Assembly: GCF_018691265.1 (NCBI RefSeq)
Contig: NW_024881272.1
Location: forward strand, 25,719,323-25,783,322
Source of the DNA: Tyto alba
Taxonomy: Eukaryota > Chordata > Aves > Strigiformes > Tytonidae
DNA: 64,000 nucleotides
Reading direction: 5' to 3'
Position numbers and translations under genes: made by a program. Within the stretch, counting starts at the first letter, position 1. Every line of letters starts with the position of its first letter. The notes under the pieces are model-generated. The model saw only the letters and a list, made by a program, of their open reading frames with translations. It searched no databases and was not told where the DNA came from. This document shows positions 37,450-50,952 of the stretch, piece by piece.

Positions 37450-37573
37450 CTGTTTTTATCTCAACCCGTGAGTCTCCCTTTGCCCCTCCGATTCCCTCCC
37501 CATTCCCAAGTGGGGGGAGGGTGGGTGAGCGGCTGCGTGGCATTTAGCTGCTGAGTAGGCTCAAACCACAACA

Positions 37574-37578
37574 GTCTA
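37574..37578 (+). repeat. Target-site duplication, right copy (GTCTA)
   Basis: Exact copy of the five bases before the LTR. Confidence 0.85.
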
Positions 37579-40198
37579 GTTGTTAGTGATGGTGCTTGTT
37601 CTCCAGGTGGTATCATGCTGTTAACACCAAGACCTCCTTAACTCAGGCTGGAAAATAGGTAGCTGAAGCTGATCCCATCTCTAGTTGATTTTATGTTAGT
37701 GCAAGAGTTCCAGAATTTGCAAGCACAATTTTTCTTCCCCTGAGGAAACAGCCAGGTACTGTCTGTTTGGTTCATAGTTGGTCTCAGTTGTTCCTGGATG
37801 CCAAGCCCTCACAGCTGCCATTAACCCATCAAAGACTTCTCATCTATCTGCTGGCTGTTAGGACTGTGCATAGGCATAAAATCACCAGCTCTTCGGAAAA
37901 CTGAGCTCTGGAACTTTAGCCATTTGACCAGATCCACCTCATCCTGGGCAGACTCCAGCCCAGAAGCTAAGAGGTAGCTCACGTGCACCTTTCTGTCTGA
38001 AGATCAGCTTACATGTGGCTTCTGGGCCACCATCAGCCAGGCTGGAGTGAGGACCAAGGGAAGCAGTGGACCATCCCCATGGTGCCCCAAGTAGAGAAGC
38101 TTCAAAGCATTAAGAAATCAAGCTGAGGCCAGGTGTGGCAGGGACAGAGTCAGGTTCAGGTTAACCTACCCCTACAAACAAAGAGACAAGTTGAAGCTCA
38201 GATCTGAACAAACAGTGAATTACAGCTGCATCCCCCAAAGAGACAGAGCTCTACAGACATTAATGGTGATTTACCCACCCCAGTTCATAAGGCACCTAAA
38301 GTGGGCAGTACAGCAAGAGCGCTCTTTTTCTCATTGCTACCTCCCGATTTCCACCTTCCAGACCAGAAAAAGGTCTCTGTGGAAATAGATTTTAGTCTAT
38401 AAGCTTTAAACAAGGAGATGGAACCAGGTGAATTAACTGCAAAATGATTGAAGGCTACTAGAGGTTTTTTCATGGCTTTGTTCAATGGTGGAAGACTGCA
38501 CACAAATGAGAGCTGCCGTCTGGAGCTCAGCAGCCAGGAGCACAGGGTGACCCCAGGCTGCTGCCAAGCCTGGCAGAGCCGGATCCAGCCCAGCAGATGT
38601 GCAGCATGGGACCTTCTAATTTTCCTGGTCGAGCAGTGAAAGCCATCCCCTTGATGTTCTTTCCTGACCTTGAAAGCCAGCCTCAGGCACCACAGAGTTA
38701 AACAGCATCATTTTCTAACCCAGCATTGAACCCTCGGGGAATTTTCTCAGTATTGAAGAAAATCTGTTACCTCTCCATTGGTGGCTAGGGTAGCTGGGAG
38801 ATGAGGAAAGCAGAAGGAAGGCTACTTGCTGCAAACCTCATGAAAATGAGCTGGGATAAATGATGCATGTCCTCATATGCTTACACCATGAGTCCCAGAT
38901 CCCAGTTCTTGCATGCTGTTTTCCCTAAAACCATCACCGTTATAAGGCCAGCCACAAATGAATGTGAGAACTAAAGGAGCTTGAGGTATTTTCGTGGCTC
39001 ACTCATGTGAAACAAAAGCCAGCCCAGCCCTTCAGTCCTTTCTTTTGGTGATTTCCCTTCAGCCAAGGCTCCCTCGCTCCACCACAGCACTGGGGATGGC
39101 ATCAGAGATTTGTGAAGATGAGCTGGAACTGCCACACACCCATCTGTGTGGCAATATCTGTGCAGATGACACCTTAAACGAAAAATCAAAGGCTGTTTCT
39201 TTAATCTCCTCATCATACCGTGATTGTGCAAGTGCAGCCCAGGTTAGACAGAGTTGGCGGGGGCTCTTCTTGTCACCAGTGACTATAACTTTTTTTCCCT
39301 GAATACTCTTCACAACTGCACTTTTTATTTCATTCTGAAACCTTTCTCACCCAGTCGGTGTTGATTTATTTGGGGAGAAAAATGCTCTTTTATTTTTTAT
39401 ATTCTTTCCATTGATGCTCATTATTTCCAAGAGAGATCCCATACCCCTGCTCCTCCAACCCTCTGCACCTGCCCACCTCACCCTTTGCTCTGCTTAGGGT
39501 ATTTGACAGATGCCTTTCTGAGCCAACTAAACTGACCAGTTCTGGGGGAAACAACTTGGTCCTTTGTGCAGCATGGGTTTAATGTGGGTTTGATAAGCTG
39601 AGCTGCTGCAGTGCAGGGGCAGACGGACATCAGTCCTGGGTTGGGAGGAGCAAGGGGACCCTCAGGTCCTCCCTGGGTTCCAGCAGATGCACAAGAACCT
39701 CGTGGTGGGATGCACAGCTTCACCAAGGCCCTAGGGAAGGCTGTCCAAGCCTAGCCATGTGCTGTCTGACACAGCTCTGCTCCCATGGAACATACAAACT
39801 AGTCACCACACATCTCTGGTCGTGGGGACGGAGTCTGTCCATCAGGTAATTGCTCATGGATCGATACAGGTGAGTTTATATCCCATCACCTTCTTTCAGT
39901 TTTGCTTCACAGATAATAAAATAAGATAGATCTATGCTTTTTTCACTCTAGGCAGTCCCTCACCTCCTCAGATCGGCTCTTTGCCTTTATTAACACAGAC
40001 CTATGCTCATAAAATGCAAATGAGTTACCTTGGATTCTCTCACCTGCTCAGACCCATGCCACATCTGCGGGGTTTGTAATTGCTATTCCAGGTGGCTGAT
40101 GCCCATCTCAGTGCATATAATCTTCCTACCTTCAGAAATGTGTTTTATCACTCCTGGTCTCTGATTAAAACAAAACCTTTTCCACATAACTAGGGGGG

Positions 40199-40213
40199 AA
40201 AAAAAAAAAAAAT
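40199..40213 (+). repeat. Poly-A tract (15 A)
   Basis: G6 followed by 15 A. Simple homopolymer. Confidence 0.75.
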
Positions 40214-43200
40214 GAAAGCCTTACACAAACCCACCCTGGCAGACTGGATGTTATCGCTGTTGATATGAGCTTTTGCTCTGACAATTATCAGCTCGGCAGA
40301 GTTACCCAGTGGGAGCTAAGCAGTAATCTTACAGAGTAAATACAACCTTGTAGCAGAGAGTGGCCTGTCCTGCCTGAGAACATTGTCAGCAACAGTAGCA
40401 CCAGTACAGCTCTTCACTGGGACATGCTTTCTTGCCTTTTGTAGGAACTTGCAGGAGCTGCCAGTTCAATGTTACTCCACCAGCTCTGGCCCTGGGTTGA
40501 GCCTCCTGCGGGTACCGAGCCTCGGGCAGAGGAAGGACAGATGACTAGGAGGGGGTTGATGTATCCTTGTCACTGCAGCTAAAAAATCTGGCTGGAAGGG
40601 TTACTGCATGCCTCCAGCTGAAAGCACATCTAGGTAAAAGGGAAGTCTGGGAGGTAAGTCATAACAACAAGATGCAATGAATTTAAGCAGTGTTTTCTCC
40701 TCTGTCACCAAATCCCTATGTGACCTTAGTTACATCACTTCATCTCCCAGTACCTCCAATTCCCTGCCTCCAAAATGGAAATATTAATTCCTTTCTACTG
40801 CCCTTTTGCCTGTTTATTTCTATTCAAACTCCCATGTCTTGATGGCAGCCACAGCTTCTTGCCATTCCTCATACATACAGCTCCTGACACCTCTGGGTCC
40901 CTACATCCAGTCTGACCACTGATGTAGTAAAACCCAGAGTGTGTGTGGTTTAAGTGCTCTTAAAAATGTGGGGAGCAAGATCTACATCCTTACTGCTATT
41001 CACTCCCTCCACCTGCTGCTATGCACTTCCCTGTGAAGATAATAAGGCAAAATATTTCACACCGAATGGGCTTTCTCCTTTTCTCTCCTGGCAAACACAC
41101 TTTGCACCTGCTCATTAACGAACATACACCATTCACATCGACCAGGGCTGGCGCTGAATTGAACTTTGAATGCCTTTTCAGTGCCATAGCCTAGTTAATA
41201 ATTACCTTTATGACTCACTCCACTCCATGCTGCTGGAGCACCATTAAAAGAATTGACAGCACAAATAATAGAAACATTAAGCCTAGTGATGTTGCAAGCA
41301 TTAGCCCTGCTAAAGCACTCGTGGTGTCACAAAAGAAGAACCTTTCCCTTTAGCAGCTGTCCCTCCCAGGGGGATGATTTCCTCCCATCCCTGGTGCTGC
41401 AGTGGAAAGTCAGCTTGCTGTTGCTTTGAGTTTTGACAGTAGGAGTGTGGGGTGCACATATTCATGTGCCACACATACTCACACAGCAATCACCCCCATT
41501 TCAGAATGTCTTCATCAGCAATCAGCAGACTCTTGATATCCTCAGTTTCAGGGTGGTCCTGCGGCTCCTCAGCTCTCCTGCATCCTGGAGTGCCCCTCCA
41601 CCAGCTGTGCCCTGTGAGGAGCCCGTGGCTCACTCTCAGCTTGCCTTAATAATCAAGGAAAATGCACTAGTTTGAGCTACTTTCCTGGATTTCCCTCCCA
41701 GTTGCACAGGGGCAGAGGGACACCCAATGCCTCACTGCTAGGTGGATGGTAACTGCCATCTCTGGATGCTTCTGTCTCTAATAAGATAATTTTCAAACAT
41801 GGACCAAACCCTCTGAGTCAATTTTTCCCAGTGGCTCCACTCATCTTATAGACAGCAAGTTTTCCCCCATGACCCCACGAGGACGTGCAACCCTCTGGAA
41901 ATGTCTGACGAGAAATGGGAAGCAGAAGGTGGCTGTACCTCCACTGCAGTACCGCCGCAGTTACACTGGTGGTGCATTTGACCTCAATTCCTGCCAATTT
42001 ACTAATTTACTCTAATTTTTCCACTAATTTATAATTCACAGGACTGGATTTAATACTTCTCAAGTTAGTTTTAAATAGCATATCTAAGGATCATGAAGCT
42101 TTTGAATGGGACAACAGATCTGGTAGGTTTAATAAGAGACTTTGGTTCAAGCAGGGAGTTTTCCCTGCTGTTATTTCCTGAAAGAAAACTCTTCTTGTGA
42201 AATAGCCATTTCCTTTTCTTTTAACAAGAAAATTCAATTTCTCTTCCCTTTTGCTTAGCCAGTTCCTCCTCTTTGCCTTCATTGCCACAAATTCCCTAAT
42301 CTTGTTATTCTTGGGTGTTGTAAAAGTGTAATCATCTGAGCCATGAAATTGAAGACAACAGTAACACTTCCAGGGAAGTGACTTAAGTCAGAGGAATTAA
42401 TTCTCCCAGTAGACAGCTCTTATTTAGAACAAATGTGATTTTCAGAACCAAAGCTATGTTTTTAATGAGGCTCTATAAAAATATATGTAACCCAGAGCTG
42501 CTGGGAAATTCAGTGTTATGTCAGAGAAATGCATTATGTCAGGAAAACAGCAGCCAACAGGATCATGCAGGAAGTTCAACGCTCAGTTCCCTGCAGAGAA
42601 AACCCATTTCTGTATTTTTCACCCTCAGAGACCACTCCCCCGAACAAGGGAATCTACAGCTATTTATTGAGTGTCTGAATCTGGCCCACCCAAAAGGTGC
42701 GCTTTGAGATTCAATTGAGAAAAGAGATGGCTTTTCCTCCTTCTCTTTCAAATCAAGTCAGCACACACGAGCAGGTGGGTCTCCACACAACACAGCATTT
42801 AAACATGGAAGTCCTTGTCCCAGGACGTTACAGATGCTGAGAGTTGGCTTTTTTCTTTCCCTGGGAAATGCAAGATTAATGCTTTGGTCTGAGATGAGGC
42901 CTCGTTTTCAGCTCTGTGCCTCAGTTTCCTTTCTCACCTGCTGTCTTTATCTTTACCCAGAGCAGGGACTGCCTTACCTGCACTTATGTAGTGAAGCACC
43001 AGAGGCGTGGATGGGACATCGCAGTGTGAGACCCCATTCAGAGGGATTTCCAAGGTTTTATAGCCATGAAAAAGAGTTTAGTGAGCAAGGATGCAGCAAA
43101 AATTTGCCTTGGCTTTGGGGCTGGTCAGTGTTTTCAGATGAAGGATAAGAAAGAAAAGCCATTTGGAGACCATCGCGCAGCACGAAGCTGGGAGGGCAGC

Positions 43201-46200
43201 CTCCAGGAGCTTTCCATGCTCTGCTACCTGGGTTTACGTCCCCAGAGCAAAAAGCTCTGCTGGTCCCAGGTGCAGCTGTAATTGCCAGCCAAAGGTTATT
43301 TTTCTCCAGTGAACTCGGTGGCCCTGTGAAAGGTTCCCAGCCCAGAAATCAAAACCGGCTGCTTATTTGCACAACAGCCATGGGGTGTGGGCAGCAGCGA
43401 TGTGCCCATACCTAAGGAGGCTGCAGAAACCAGACCCCTTGGGTTTGCCAGCAGCGCGTCCTTCCCACGTACAAAATCTGCCTACAAAAGGAGAGTGTGG
43501 AGCCCCAGAGACAGCAAATGGGATAAAGCACCAGCTGTTTGCAATGGAGAGGGAGGATCAACTCCTAATGACAGCATCATGTTTGCCTGGCTCAGCTGGA
43601 GATAAAAAGATGATCATACTGATTTCTCATACTGAGATAACAACAGAGGATTTGTCTCCAAAAGAAGCATCTTTTCTGCCTATGTGCTAGCAAAATAAAT
43701 CATATTTCTGTCTGACTTTATAGAAAACTTCATCAAATATCTATCAGGCACCAGGCCAGAGAGCTACATATGAAACTGCTCACTGTCACAGCAGATTGAT
43801 TCCAGAAACTCCAGCAAAGATTTCAGCAGGAGAGGTCTCCTGCAATGGTTTTGGGAGGGTACACAGGTATCTAAAGGCATGGCTTATTAAAAGCACTGTT
43901 GCAGAGATCTGTTTTTTTGGATGTGATTGAAAGCAAGGGGTCTGGTAAGGGACTGTAGCCCTAAAGCTGCCTTTGAAGTTTGGTCCTCATGTGGAGACAG
44001 AGCCCAGAAAAATCTCATTTTAGAGGTGCCTGGAGGATTGAATAATAGAGCAATTCTCAAGTGTTTGGATCGGAAATTTCATCTGGAACCTGGGAAGTTT
44101 TTTCCTGGCAAAAGCATCATGAGAATCAGTGTCTTCTCAGGACAGGCCAGTTTTAAGAAATCAGAATTTCCTGATGTGCTCCCTGGAAAAACTCCTGGGG
44201 ACCCTTTGTATGCAAGGATGCCTTGAAAAATATAATCTGTCCTCCCAGCCCTGATACTCTTTGTGCTCTGAAAATTCAAAGCCATGTCAGTGTGTGCAGG
44301 TCCCACAGAGAGAGACTGAGAGTGATTACAAATAGCAGGAGATCTGCTGATGGAAACAGCCAAATCTCCTCTCCACAGACTTTGTAAATTAGACCGAACA
44401 AAGCCGTGGAAACATGCCTGTATGGAGCAATCCTCACTGACCAACCCTGAGGGTCCAGCTGTCTTCTGGAGCCTGGTGGTTCACTGAGAGCCTGGGTGAG
44501 AAGTGGTCCCCTCCTCGCTGGAGCTCCCTGAGTCAGCAGTGGGGGCAGCTGGGACGGCAGAAGCCCCCAGAGTGGCCACCACTACATGGAGCCAATCTCC
44601 AAGAGTTTTAAATTGATATTAAAATTAAGTAAGTCAAGCTCCCAGGTTCCCTAGGGAGCTTGAGAGAGCAAACAATGTAAGGCAATGCCAGGGGAGATGT
44701 TCCACATTCTTGGTCCATCTAGAGGGGAGTGCTGCTGCAGAGGATGATCATCTGCTGTGGCTTCACATCACCCTGGGGACGTGGGCAGGGTATCGCTCTG
44801 AGGCCACCCCAAATGAGGAGCTCTTCAGGGTCATAAGTCTGATAGCCGGGAGTTTTAGAAAACAAATATACAAACCACTCCTAGAGTATGTTGTAGTGGG
44901 ACAGCCAGCAGTGACTGAGGGTCTCTCCTATGGATGCTGAAAGCTCAGCTGAGCTGACAGCATCTGACAGTTGGAGAAAACCATCCTTTCAACCTCTAAG
45001 TTGAGCACATTTGCTATGGACTCACTGGAGACTAGTAACATAAAAGCTCATATTTTTTTTAACAGAGGGACTTTGCAAATGAAATTTTCACATTTTCATG
45101 GATATTTCTGCTCTTTCATGGATTTTTTTTTCCTCTTCTAGGACTTGTCCAGGGAAAAACACCCCATTTCCAGCACAAGAGAGACCTGGAAGGTTTCTAC
45201 CTTTGCCATGGACTTTTGAGTCTCGCAAAAGAATGACAGTTCATGAGCATTCATGGAGCTCCTGAAACAGAATCGGAGTGATAGGCCAGAGAGAGAGGTG
45301 AGGGCTCCTAGGGAAGGGTAAGTATTTCACAGGATGGAAGCATTCAGCCAGCTCAGCCTAATGAAAGAGAGGCTCTAGGAAATCTGCAGCAAATCTAAAA
45401 TCTTTCAGGAATATAAATTTCCAGGAGGCAAAAACATATCTCGGTCAAAAGCCACTGTTGGTACAATTATAAAAAGAAATAAACCGCCATGAATAAATTT
45501 GGGCTGGGAATTAGAAAAAGCTAATTACATTCCATGTAATGTTTCTGTTTTATTCTTCCAGATGGAGAGAGAAGCTCATGGTCCAGGTTAGTGCTGAGCA
45601 GCTGCCATGGCAGGAATGCTACTGTCTGCAAGTCCAGGAGGGCAGCAGTGGATGCTCAGCAAACCCTCCTCTGTGCTTTTCTCTCTGGTCTCAGTTTAGA
45701 AAAAGAAAAACTCTTCCAGGGAGTTCTTCCTAATGGCCAAAAAAAAATCCTTTCTGAAGGGAGCAGGTTTCATTTTACACACATTGTCCATGGAGCCTTC
45801 TTAGCCAGCTCATTTCCCAGGTCTTTAACCAGCCAGCCTGCCTGGAATGGAGAGATTTCCTCTCATCTCAAATCACTTGGCTGCACATGGGAGAGAATCC
45901 CTTTGACGAGGTGAATTTGCAAGGCTCTCAAATCCTCTTTATTCTCACTGTGCTATCACTCCTCGACTCATCTCCAAGAGACCATGATGGGCTAAGCCCA
46001 GGAGGAGCACAGAAGAGTGATGGTACCAATCCTAGACACACACAAACATACACAGATACAGCTTCCACCCCTTCCCCACACCATAAATTAAACATCACCT
46101 ATACCCAGGACTGGGGAGGATCAGCTAAAATAATCCAATCCAGTGCTCCATCACCAGAGAGGTGGAATTCAGAACAGCCCACAGTTTTTACCCACCCCAT

Positions 46201-48722
46201 CCCACAAACCTGCTCCTCCCATATCCCTGATAAACTGGAGGCCCACAAGTCACATCTGGCCTGTTCAGGTACAAATCTGGGGGTTAACACACCCATGGAG
46301 GAAAAAGAGTCTAAACTGGCCTATTCTTGAGTTAGCCAAAGCAATGATAGTAGGAGTCCATGGTAGGAGTGGTGTTTAGGCAACCGGGGCTTCAAAGGTG
46401 CAATGGCATTCAAGAGACAACATGAACTCTTAGGGATGCTTTTTCCTTGCAGCTAGTTGCACTGGCTAGAAAATCAAGCAGGAGAGTGAGGAGCACAAGG
46501 TAAAATGAATACAGACAGCTTTGGGGCACACACAGTCCTGGGGTGAGGGAGACGGTGGTTGGTAGAGTGAAAGAGCAGGTGCGCCAAATGCTTACTGAGT
46601 GCAATTATTTTAATGAGTTTCTTTTCCAAATTCCATATCGCACACACATAAATAGTAATTTAAAAAAAGACTCACACCAAAAACGCTGACTTAGAGCACA
46701 AGAAACTCTCCCTGTCTCCCGCTACACAAGGAGGCACAAGATTCACAACATTAGTCACGACTGATCACGGAGGTGGACAGACAGACATGGAAATCCTGAA
46801 AGACAGGAAAAGGCAAAAGCAGAGCATTCATGCTTCAGAAGGCAGATGTTCCCATGCCCACCTTGTTGTGCAGGCAGGCAGCTGGGGTCACAGCTTGGCA
46901 TACAGACCCACCACACCAGGGGACCAGCATCTCACCGGTCCTACTCCTCTGCTTGCCCAGGTGTCATCTCTGCTGGCTGTTGTTCCTTGGGTCCCAGGGG
47001 CATCAGCTCCCGGAGCAACACCGGCTGTATGGCGACCTGCGTGTGCAGTGCAAGATGAGCCAGGTCCCCAGGCCATGTTGGGGTTTCCTGTATGGTACAG
47101 TCTGTGAGACCACAACACAAATGTGAACAACACGAAACTCCTAGCTGGCCCTCAGTCCTGCTTCTGCCCCCATTCCTGCCCAAGGGGCCTTTGCCTTCTA
47201 CTTGTATGGGATCTGCCGTTGTATTATCCATCACCGGTAGCATTTCATGCTGCAGCTGTCATAGATTGATTCCAGTATGCACACTCCAAACTTGGGTTTC
47301 AAGCCTTCAACGAGTAGAGGAAGGACTTGTATGGTTACCACTTGATTTTACTATTTTTTTTGCTTCCAGTGCTTGAAGAAAAGTGCTGCAGTAACCATAT
47401 TCATGTGGGCAATGCCTGTAAAGGACCTCTAGCCTGTTGTGTGCTATTCCAAAAAGCTGGTGAGCCAGCAAGCTGGGAATCAAACCTACACCAGAAAGCT
47501 ATTCTGTTTAATTGCTACAGCAATCACCAGCAGGCAAAAATCATGGGAGCCTTTTGTTCAGTACAGCAGTTCCTGCGTGCCAAAGGGCAGCCGGTGCTGG
47601 AGGCAGAGCCCACCCATGAAAATGAGCTTTAAAGATCATGCAGAGATCAGACCATAGAGACTCACCCACCTTCAAGCAATCTCCAGACTCAGGTGTGCTA
47701 ATACCAACCCTGCTGTTTGGCAATGTTTTAATCTTTAAAGCAGCTTTAAGTGGAATTTGGAACAGGTATTTTCCCTCTCATACAGTCAGGGAGCTGAGCA
47801 GTAGCACAAATAAATGATTTGCCCAGGACTTGCAGGCTGTACCGAAGACTTGAACCCACATCTTTCCAGGCCCACATAAACATTCTTTTCCCAATCCTGC
47901 CTCTACCCCCCCTAGACAGTAGACCAGCCCTGCTAAAATCACAGATGTGATTCCTTGATGTAGAAGCAGCTAGCTGTTCAAGGCAGCAAACCATTGGTGC
48001 ACTCAAGAAGGACCCACATTATGACAGAGTGTTTGATTACCTTTCATCAAGACATGAAATTCAACCTCACCCCACCCGAATTCACAAAGGACACATCAGC
48101 TGCACAGCAGCTCCCCAGAGCAACCAGGACACCTCATGCATGGACTGTACAGCATCATGGCTCTTCTCTCCAGCTCCTCCACAAGCCCACACGCCATCAC
48201 TTAACCCAGCACACTAGCCATACAGCTCTCACAGCCTGGCCATGCAGAGGTCTGCTGATGGCCCAGGAGAGCCTTGGCCATGTCACAACCTTGCCCTCTC
48301 CTCCAGCATTTCCCCTTCAGCCCTCCCACCTCTCCACACATCTATTTCTGCTAGATAACTCCTCAGCCTAGCAGAACACTGACGCTGGGATGAATGGGAA
48401 GCATTCATGGCTACAAGAGATGTGAAGTACCATAAGAAAGAGATGACTGAAGGAAACATGACAAAAGGCCTCAGAAAACCTGAGTGGTGTGGGGAACATG
48501 GACTGTTTGCTGGACCTTTTAATCCAGGAAACTTGGGGCATCAAAGGGAATTAGTAGGGTGCAGGAATAAAATAAACCAAGGATAGAGAACTTTATGGCC
48601 TCACATTAAACTGGGCATCTCCCTGTTGCAGGATCACAAATGGTGAAAGTTACCAGACATTCGAGTTGCAAATGAAGAAGAAATTCATCCAGGGCTACTA
48701 AATATTGACACCACTTTCAGCT

Positions 48723-48744
48723 CAGGAAGCTTCTAAGCTTCCTG
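48723..48744. repeat. Perfect 10-bp inverted repeat, 2-nt spacer
   Basis: CAGGAAGCTT and AAGCTTCCTG are exact reverse complements separated by CT, giving two HindIII-type AAGCTT cores head to head. It lies outside any supported gene. Confidence 0.8.
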
Positions 48745-50310
48745 CATTGGAGCAGTAGAGGCTGGGAGAGCATTTGGGGCAAGCAACATCCTGGTTTTGC
48801 CCTGTCTTTATGCTCTTCTCCAGACCTTGCTTTTGGCCTTGTCAGAAATGGGATGCTGGGCTAGCTGTGTCTTTGGAATGATCTGGTATGGTGACTCTTG
48901 TGTCCATATGACTTCCTAATCACTCAAAGTCTCCAGAGCCCAATTTCAAATATAAGATTTCTATAAACACAGGATCTATACAGCCGTTCCTACTCAAAAT
49001 CCATTCTCCTGGTGCTGCCTCCCCATGTACAGGTCCTGCCTAGCACAATTGTCCTTCCCCACACTGGTACCATATCTCATAAAACATGTGAACAGCCCCT
49101 ACAGGAGTCCAGGCAAAGGCCCATTATCACAGCACCATCTTCCCAGACGGGGTTGCCCAGGGAAGAACACAAAGCTTTTGCAGCAATAATCCATCAGATC
49201 AGGGTCTTTCCGGGGCAGAGGTGGTGTCTTTGCATTGAACAGTTCTTGATAAATTCTCTTCTGCAAACTCATCCCAATGCTTTGCAAGCTCACGAGCACA
49301 GTGAGTAGCCAGTTTCTTGCAGCAAGGAGATCCACTCCTGATTGACCACTCTGTGTAATGGATCTCCCAGTCACTTCAGTGAACGAGATACAGTCACCAC
49401 CTTCCAGCACAGCTATACTGAAGCCCACACAGTTATTTGCCTCTTGTCCCAAGCCAGACTTCCACAAAAAGATGGAAAGGAAGCTGCCTAGCATTCAGTA
49501 CATAGTCATTGCCCAAAGATTTCATTTGCAGGCTCCTTCTAATCTCTGGTTACTCCAAGAGCTTGTCCCCAAGGATTCAGCCTGGCCGACCTTCCAACAT
49601 ACTTACTGCACAGAGCAACACAGCTGCAGCCCAACCTGATTAAAACAAGAGCAAAATACCAGTGCTAATTGTGATCCATGTGATTAGTTGTCTCTTAGAA
49701 TGGGTGGTGTAAAGTCACCCGAATGAAGGCAAGGTGGGGCAAAGATTTTTCAGAGGGGAGATTGTTTCACACTGCTTTTTCAATAGCAGACACAAAGCTT
49801 TGTCCCTACTGCCAAAAAGCCTGGCACTAAAACTGCTGAAATCTTCTTGTGACTGAGTGGCAGCAAGCTGTAATTTACTGCATTCCTGCTTCTTTTACGT
49901 TCAAGAATTGCTTCAATTCTGAGAAGAAAGAGCTGTCATTTGTCAGCCCCATGTATCCCCTCCTTCCAGCCATCACATTTACACATTATGCTACACAAAT
50001 TAATTCATTCCTCTCTTCCTATCTGCTCCCCCAAAAAGCTGGTGTATTCCCAGAAAGTGAGAGTCATCCTTCCACAGCAACATCATTATCAATTTTCTTT
50101 TTAAGGACATGTAATGGGCATGTTCCTTTCAGCAAAAATCTGAAATTTTTCTGCTGTTGCATCCACCTCCCTTAAATGGATTCAGAGAGACATGCCTCTG
50201 CTGACTTTTCATAAACACCTTCCCCACACCTCTGATAGATGGTACATCATGGATTTACAGCCCACTCGTTGCAGCGTCTGGCTGGCTGCTAACAAAAGCT
50301 CTGCCTGGCT

Positions 50311-50859
50311 TTAGGATGTGGCCAGGTCCCTGGGCAAGTTGAGCTGTATCGCCTCTCCTCCTGTAGTGTACTTGGCCACCGGCCCGTTGCCTTCCATGGT
50401 GAAGAGCTTGCAAGTCTTTGCATTTTCATGAACCGGTGTGGACTTTTTTGAGGATATGGGGGAATTTGTGGGGCTCAGCTGAACAGCAGTGGTATCCTGC
50501 ACCGTGTGCTCACTAGTTTCAATTTCAAAGGCTGTGTTGCCAGGTTTGATGAGCCCAATGTTAGAACCTGGTTTGGATTTCCTGGTCCCATGAGCTGGGG
50601 GCCTCCGGCTGCAGATGCAGCAGGCACCAAAGAATGTGAAGGCCACCACCAGCAAGATGGGTCCGATGATGATGGGAGGGTTGTTCACTGGGAGAAAGGT
50701 CCCAAAGGCAAATGCTCCCACTAAAGTGATGTTGATCCCTGCTAGCATGATGCAAAGTCCACAAGCACAGCAGAGAGCAGGGGAAGGGAGGCCCTGAGGT
50801 CGTGTCTTTTTCTGGATGGGTTTCTGGGACAAAGAGGCACTGCTCTTTTCACTGAACAT
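50311..50859 (-). CDS. Two-pass transmembrane protein, unnamed (182 aa)
   Basis: Complete single-exon reading frame of 182 residues, TAA stop at 50,311-50,313. I chose the ATG at 50,857-50,859. It has A at -3, it is the first ATG in frame, and a TGA lies in frame further upstream in the same exon. The eight codons before it begin only with a GTG. The short basic N-terminus (KKTR near residues 17-20) precedes a Cys-rich first membrane segment (about 29-53, with LCCACGLC). A short loop with FLPVNNPP (55-62) and a second segment (63-83) starting IIIGPILL follow, then a juxtamembrane cluster (CCICSRRPP). The remaining 100 residues are polar, with proline-directed Ser/Thr (LSPTNSP 129-134, STP 140-142). 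The basic N-terminus predicts that both ends are cytoplasmic, and the membrane-edge cysteines could be palmitoylated. The architecture resembles small TMEM families such as TMEM200, TMEM215 and PIRT, but I cannot match it to one. Function unknown. It is by far the most protein-like frame in the window. Confidence 0.85.
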   Translation of the reverse strand: MFSEKSSASLSQKPIQKKTRPQGLPSPALCCACGLCIMLAGINITLVGAFAFGTFLPVNNPPIIIGPILLVVAFTFFGACCICSRRPPAHGTRKSKPGSNIGLIKPGNTAFEIETSEHTVQDTTAVQLSPTNSPISSKKSTPVHENAKTCKLFTMEGNGPVAKYTTGGEAIQLNLPRDLATS

Positions 50860-50952
50860 GTTGAGATGAGTCTCAGAGGTCACCTTCAGTCCTCACGGGT
50901 TGTAGCACTGTGTTGAGAAGGCTAGCTCTGGTCTCCTGCTGCCTTGAAATCC
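50860..50952 (-). other. 5' untranslated part of the coding exon
   Basis: This is the stretch between the splice acceptor (intron ends with AG at plus 50,953-50,954) and the start codon. The acceptor reads TTTTCTGTTCCTCTCCAG|GGATTT on the minus strand, a strong polypyrimidine-AG match. It contains a TGA in frame with the start codon, which confirms that no coding sequence comes from an upstream exon in this frame. Confidence 0.7.

Larger units (their letters stand above)
37099..37573 (+). mobile_element. Solo LTR of an avian endogenous retrovirus (plus strand, well preserved)
   Basis: A 475-bp element beginning TGTCCTGGCTGGGGCTGG and ending TCAAACCACAACA. It has the TG...CA termini of retroviral LTRs and perfect 5-bp target duplications (GTCTA) on both sides. 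In order, the U3 part shows a GC box (37,208-37,219), an inverted CCAAT box (ATTGG, 37,245-37,249), an E-box palindrome (37,260-37,273) and a TATA box (37,283-37,290). An ATTAAA poly-A signal lies at 37,444-37,449, followed by 'tttttatctcaaccc', a hallmark of this avian LTR type. No gag, pol or env remains, so it is a solo LTR left by recombination between two LTRs. The 5-bp duplication fits ERVL or class I better than ERVK (usually 6), so I leave the class open. The open frame across 37,204-37,554 is incidental. Confidence 0.92.
37579..50310. other. Intergenic DNA and probable 3' untranslated/downstream region of the two-TM gene
   Basis: About 12.7 kb with no other supported gene. The part nearest 50,310 should hold the 3' untranslated region of the minus-strand gene. 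I found no AATAAA on the minus strand in the first kilobase or so below the stop codon, so the transcript end is unknown. An ATTAAA on the minus strand near 48,518 is one distant candidate. The 147-codon plus frame at 45,887-46,330 and others here have no recognisable features. An A15 run lies at 40,199-40,213. Confidence 0.45.

Noticed and set aside
37204..37554. 116-codon plus frame
   Set aside because: Lies wholly within a 475-bp solo LTR and matches no retroviral protein. Incidental.
45887..46330. 147-codon plus frame
   Set aside because: No recognisable domain. Polar composition without pattern, and no promoter or splice evidence.
50860..50883. Upstream GTG as the start of the two-TM protein (190 aa)
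   Set aside because: Vertebrate genes very rarely use GTG. The first in-frame ATG at 50,859 has A at -3, and an in-frame stop lies not far above.
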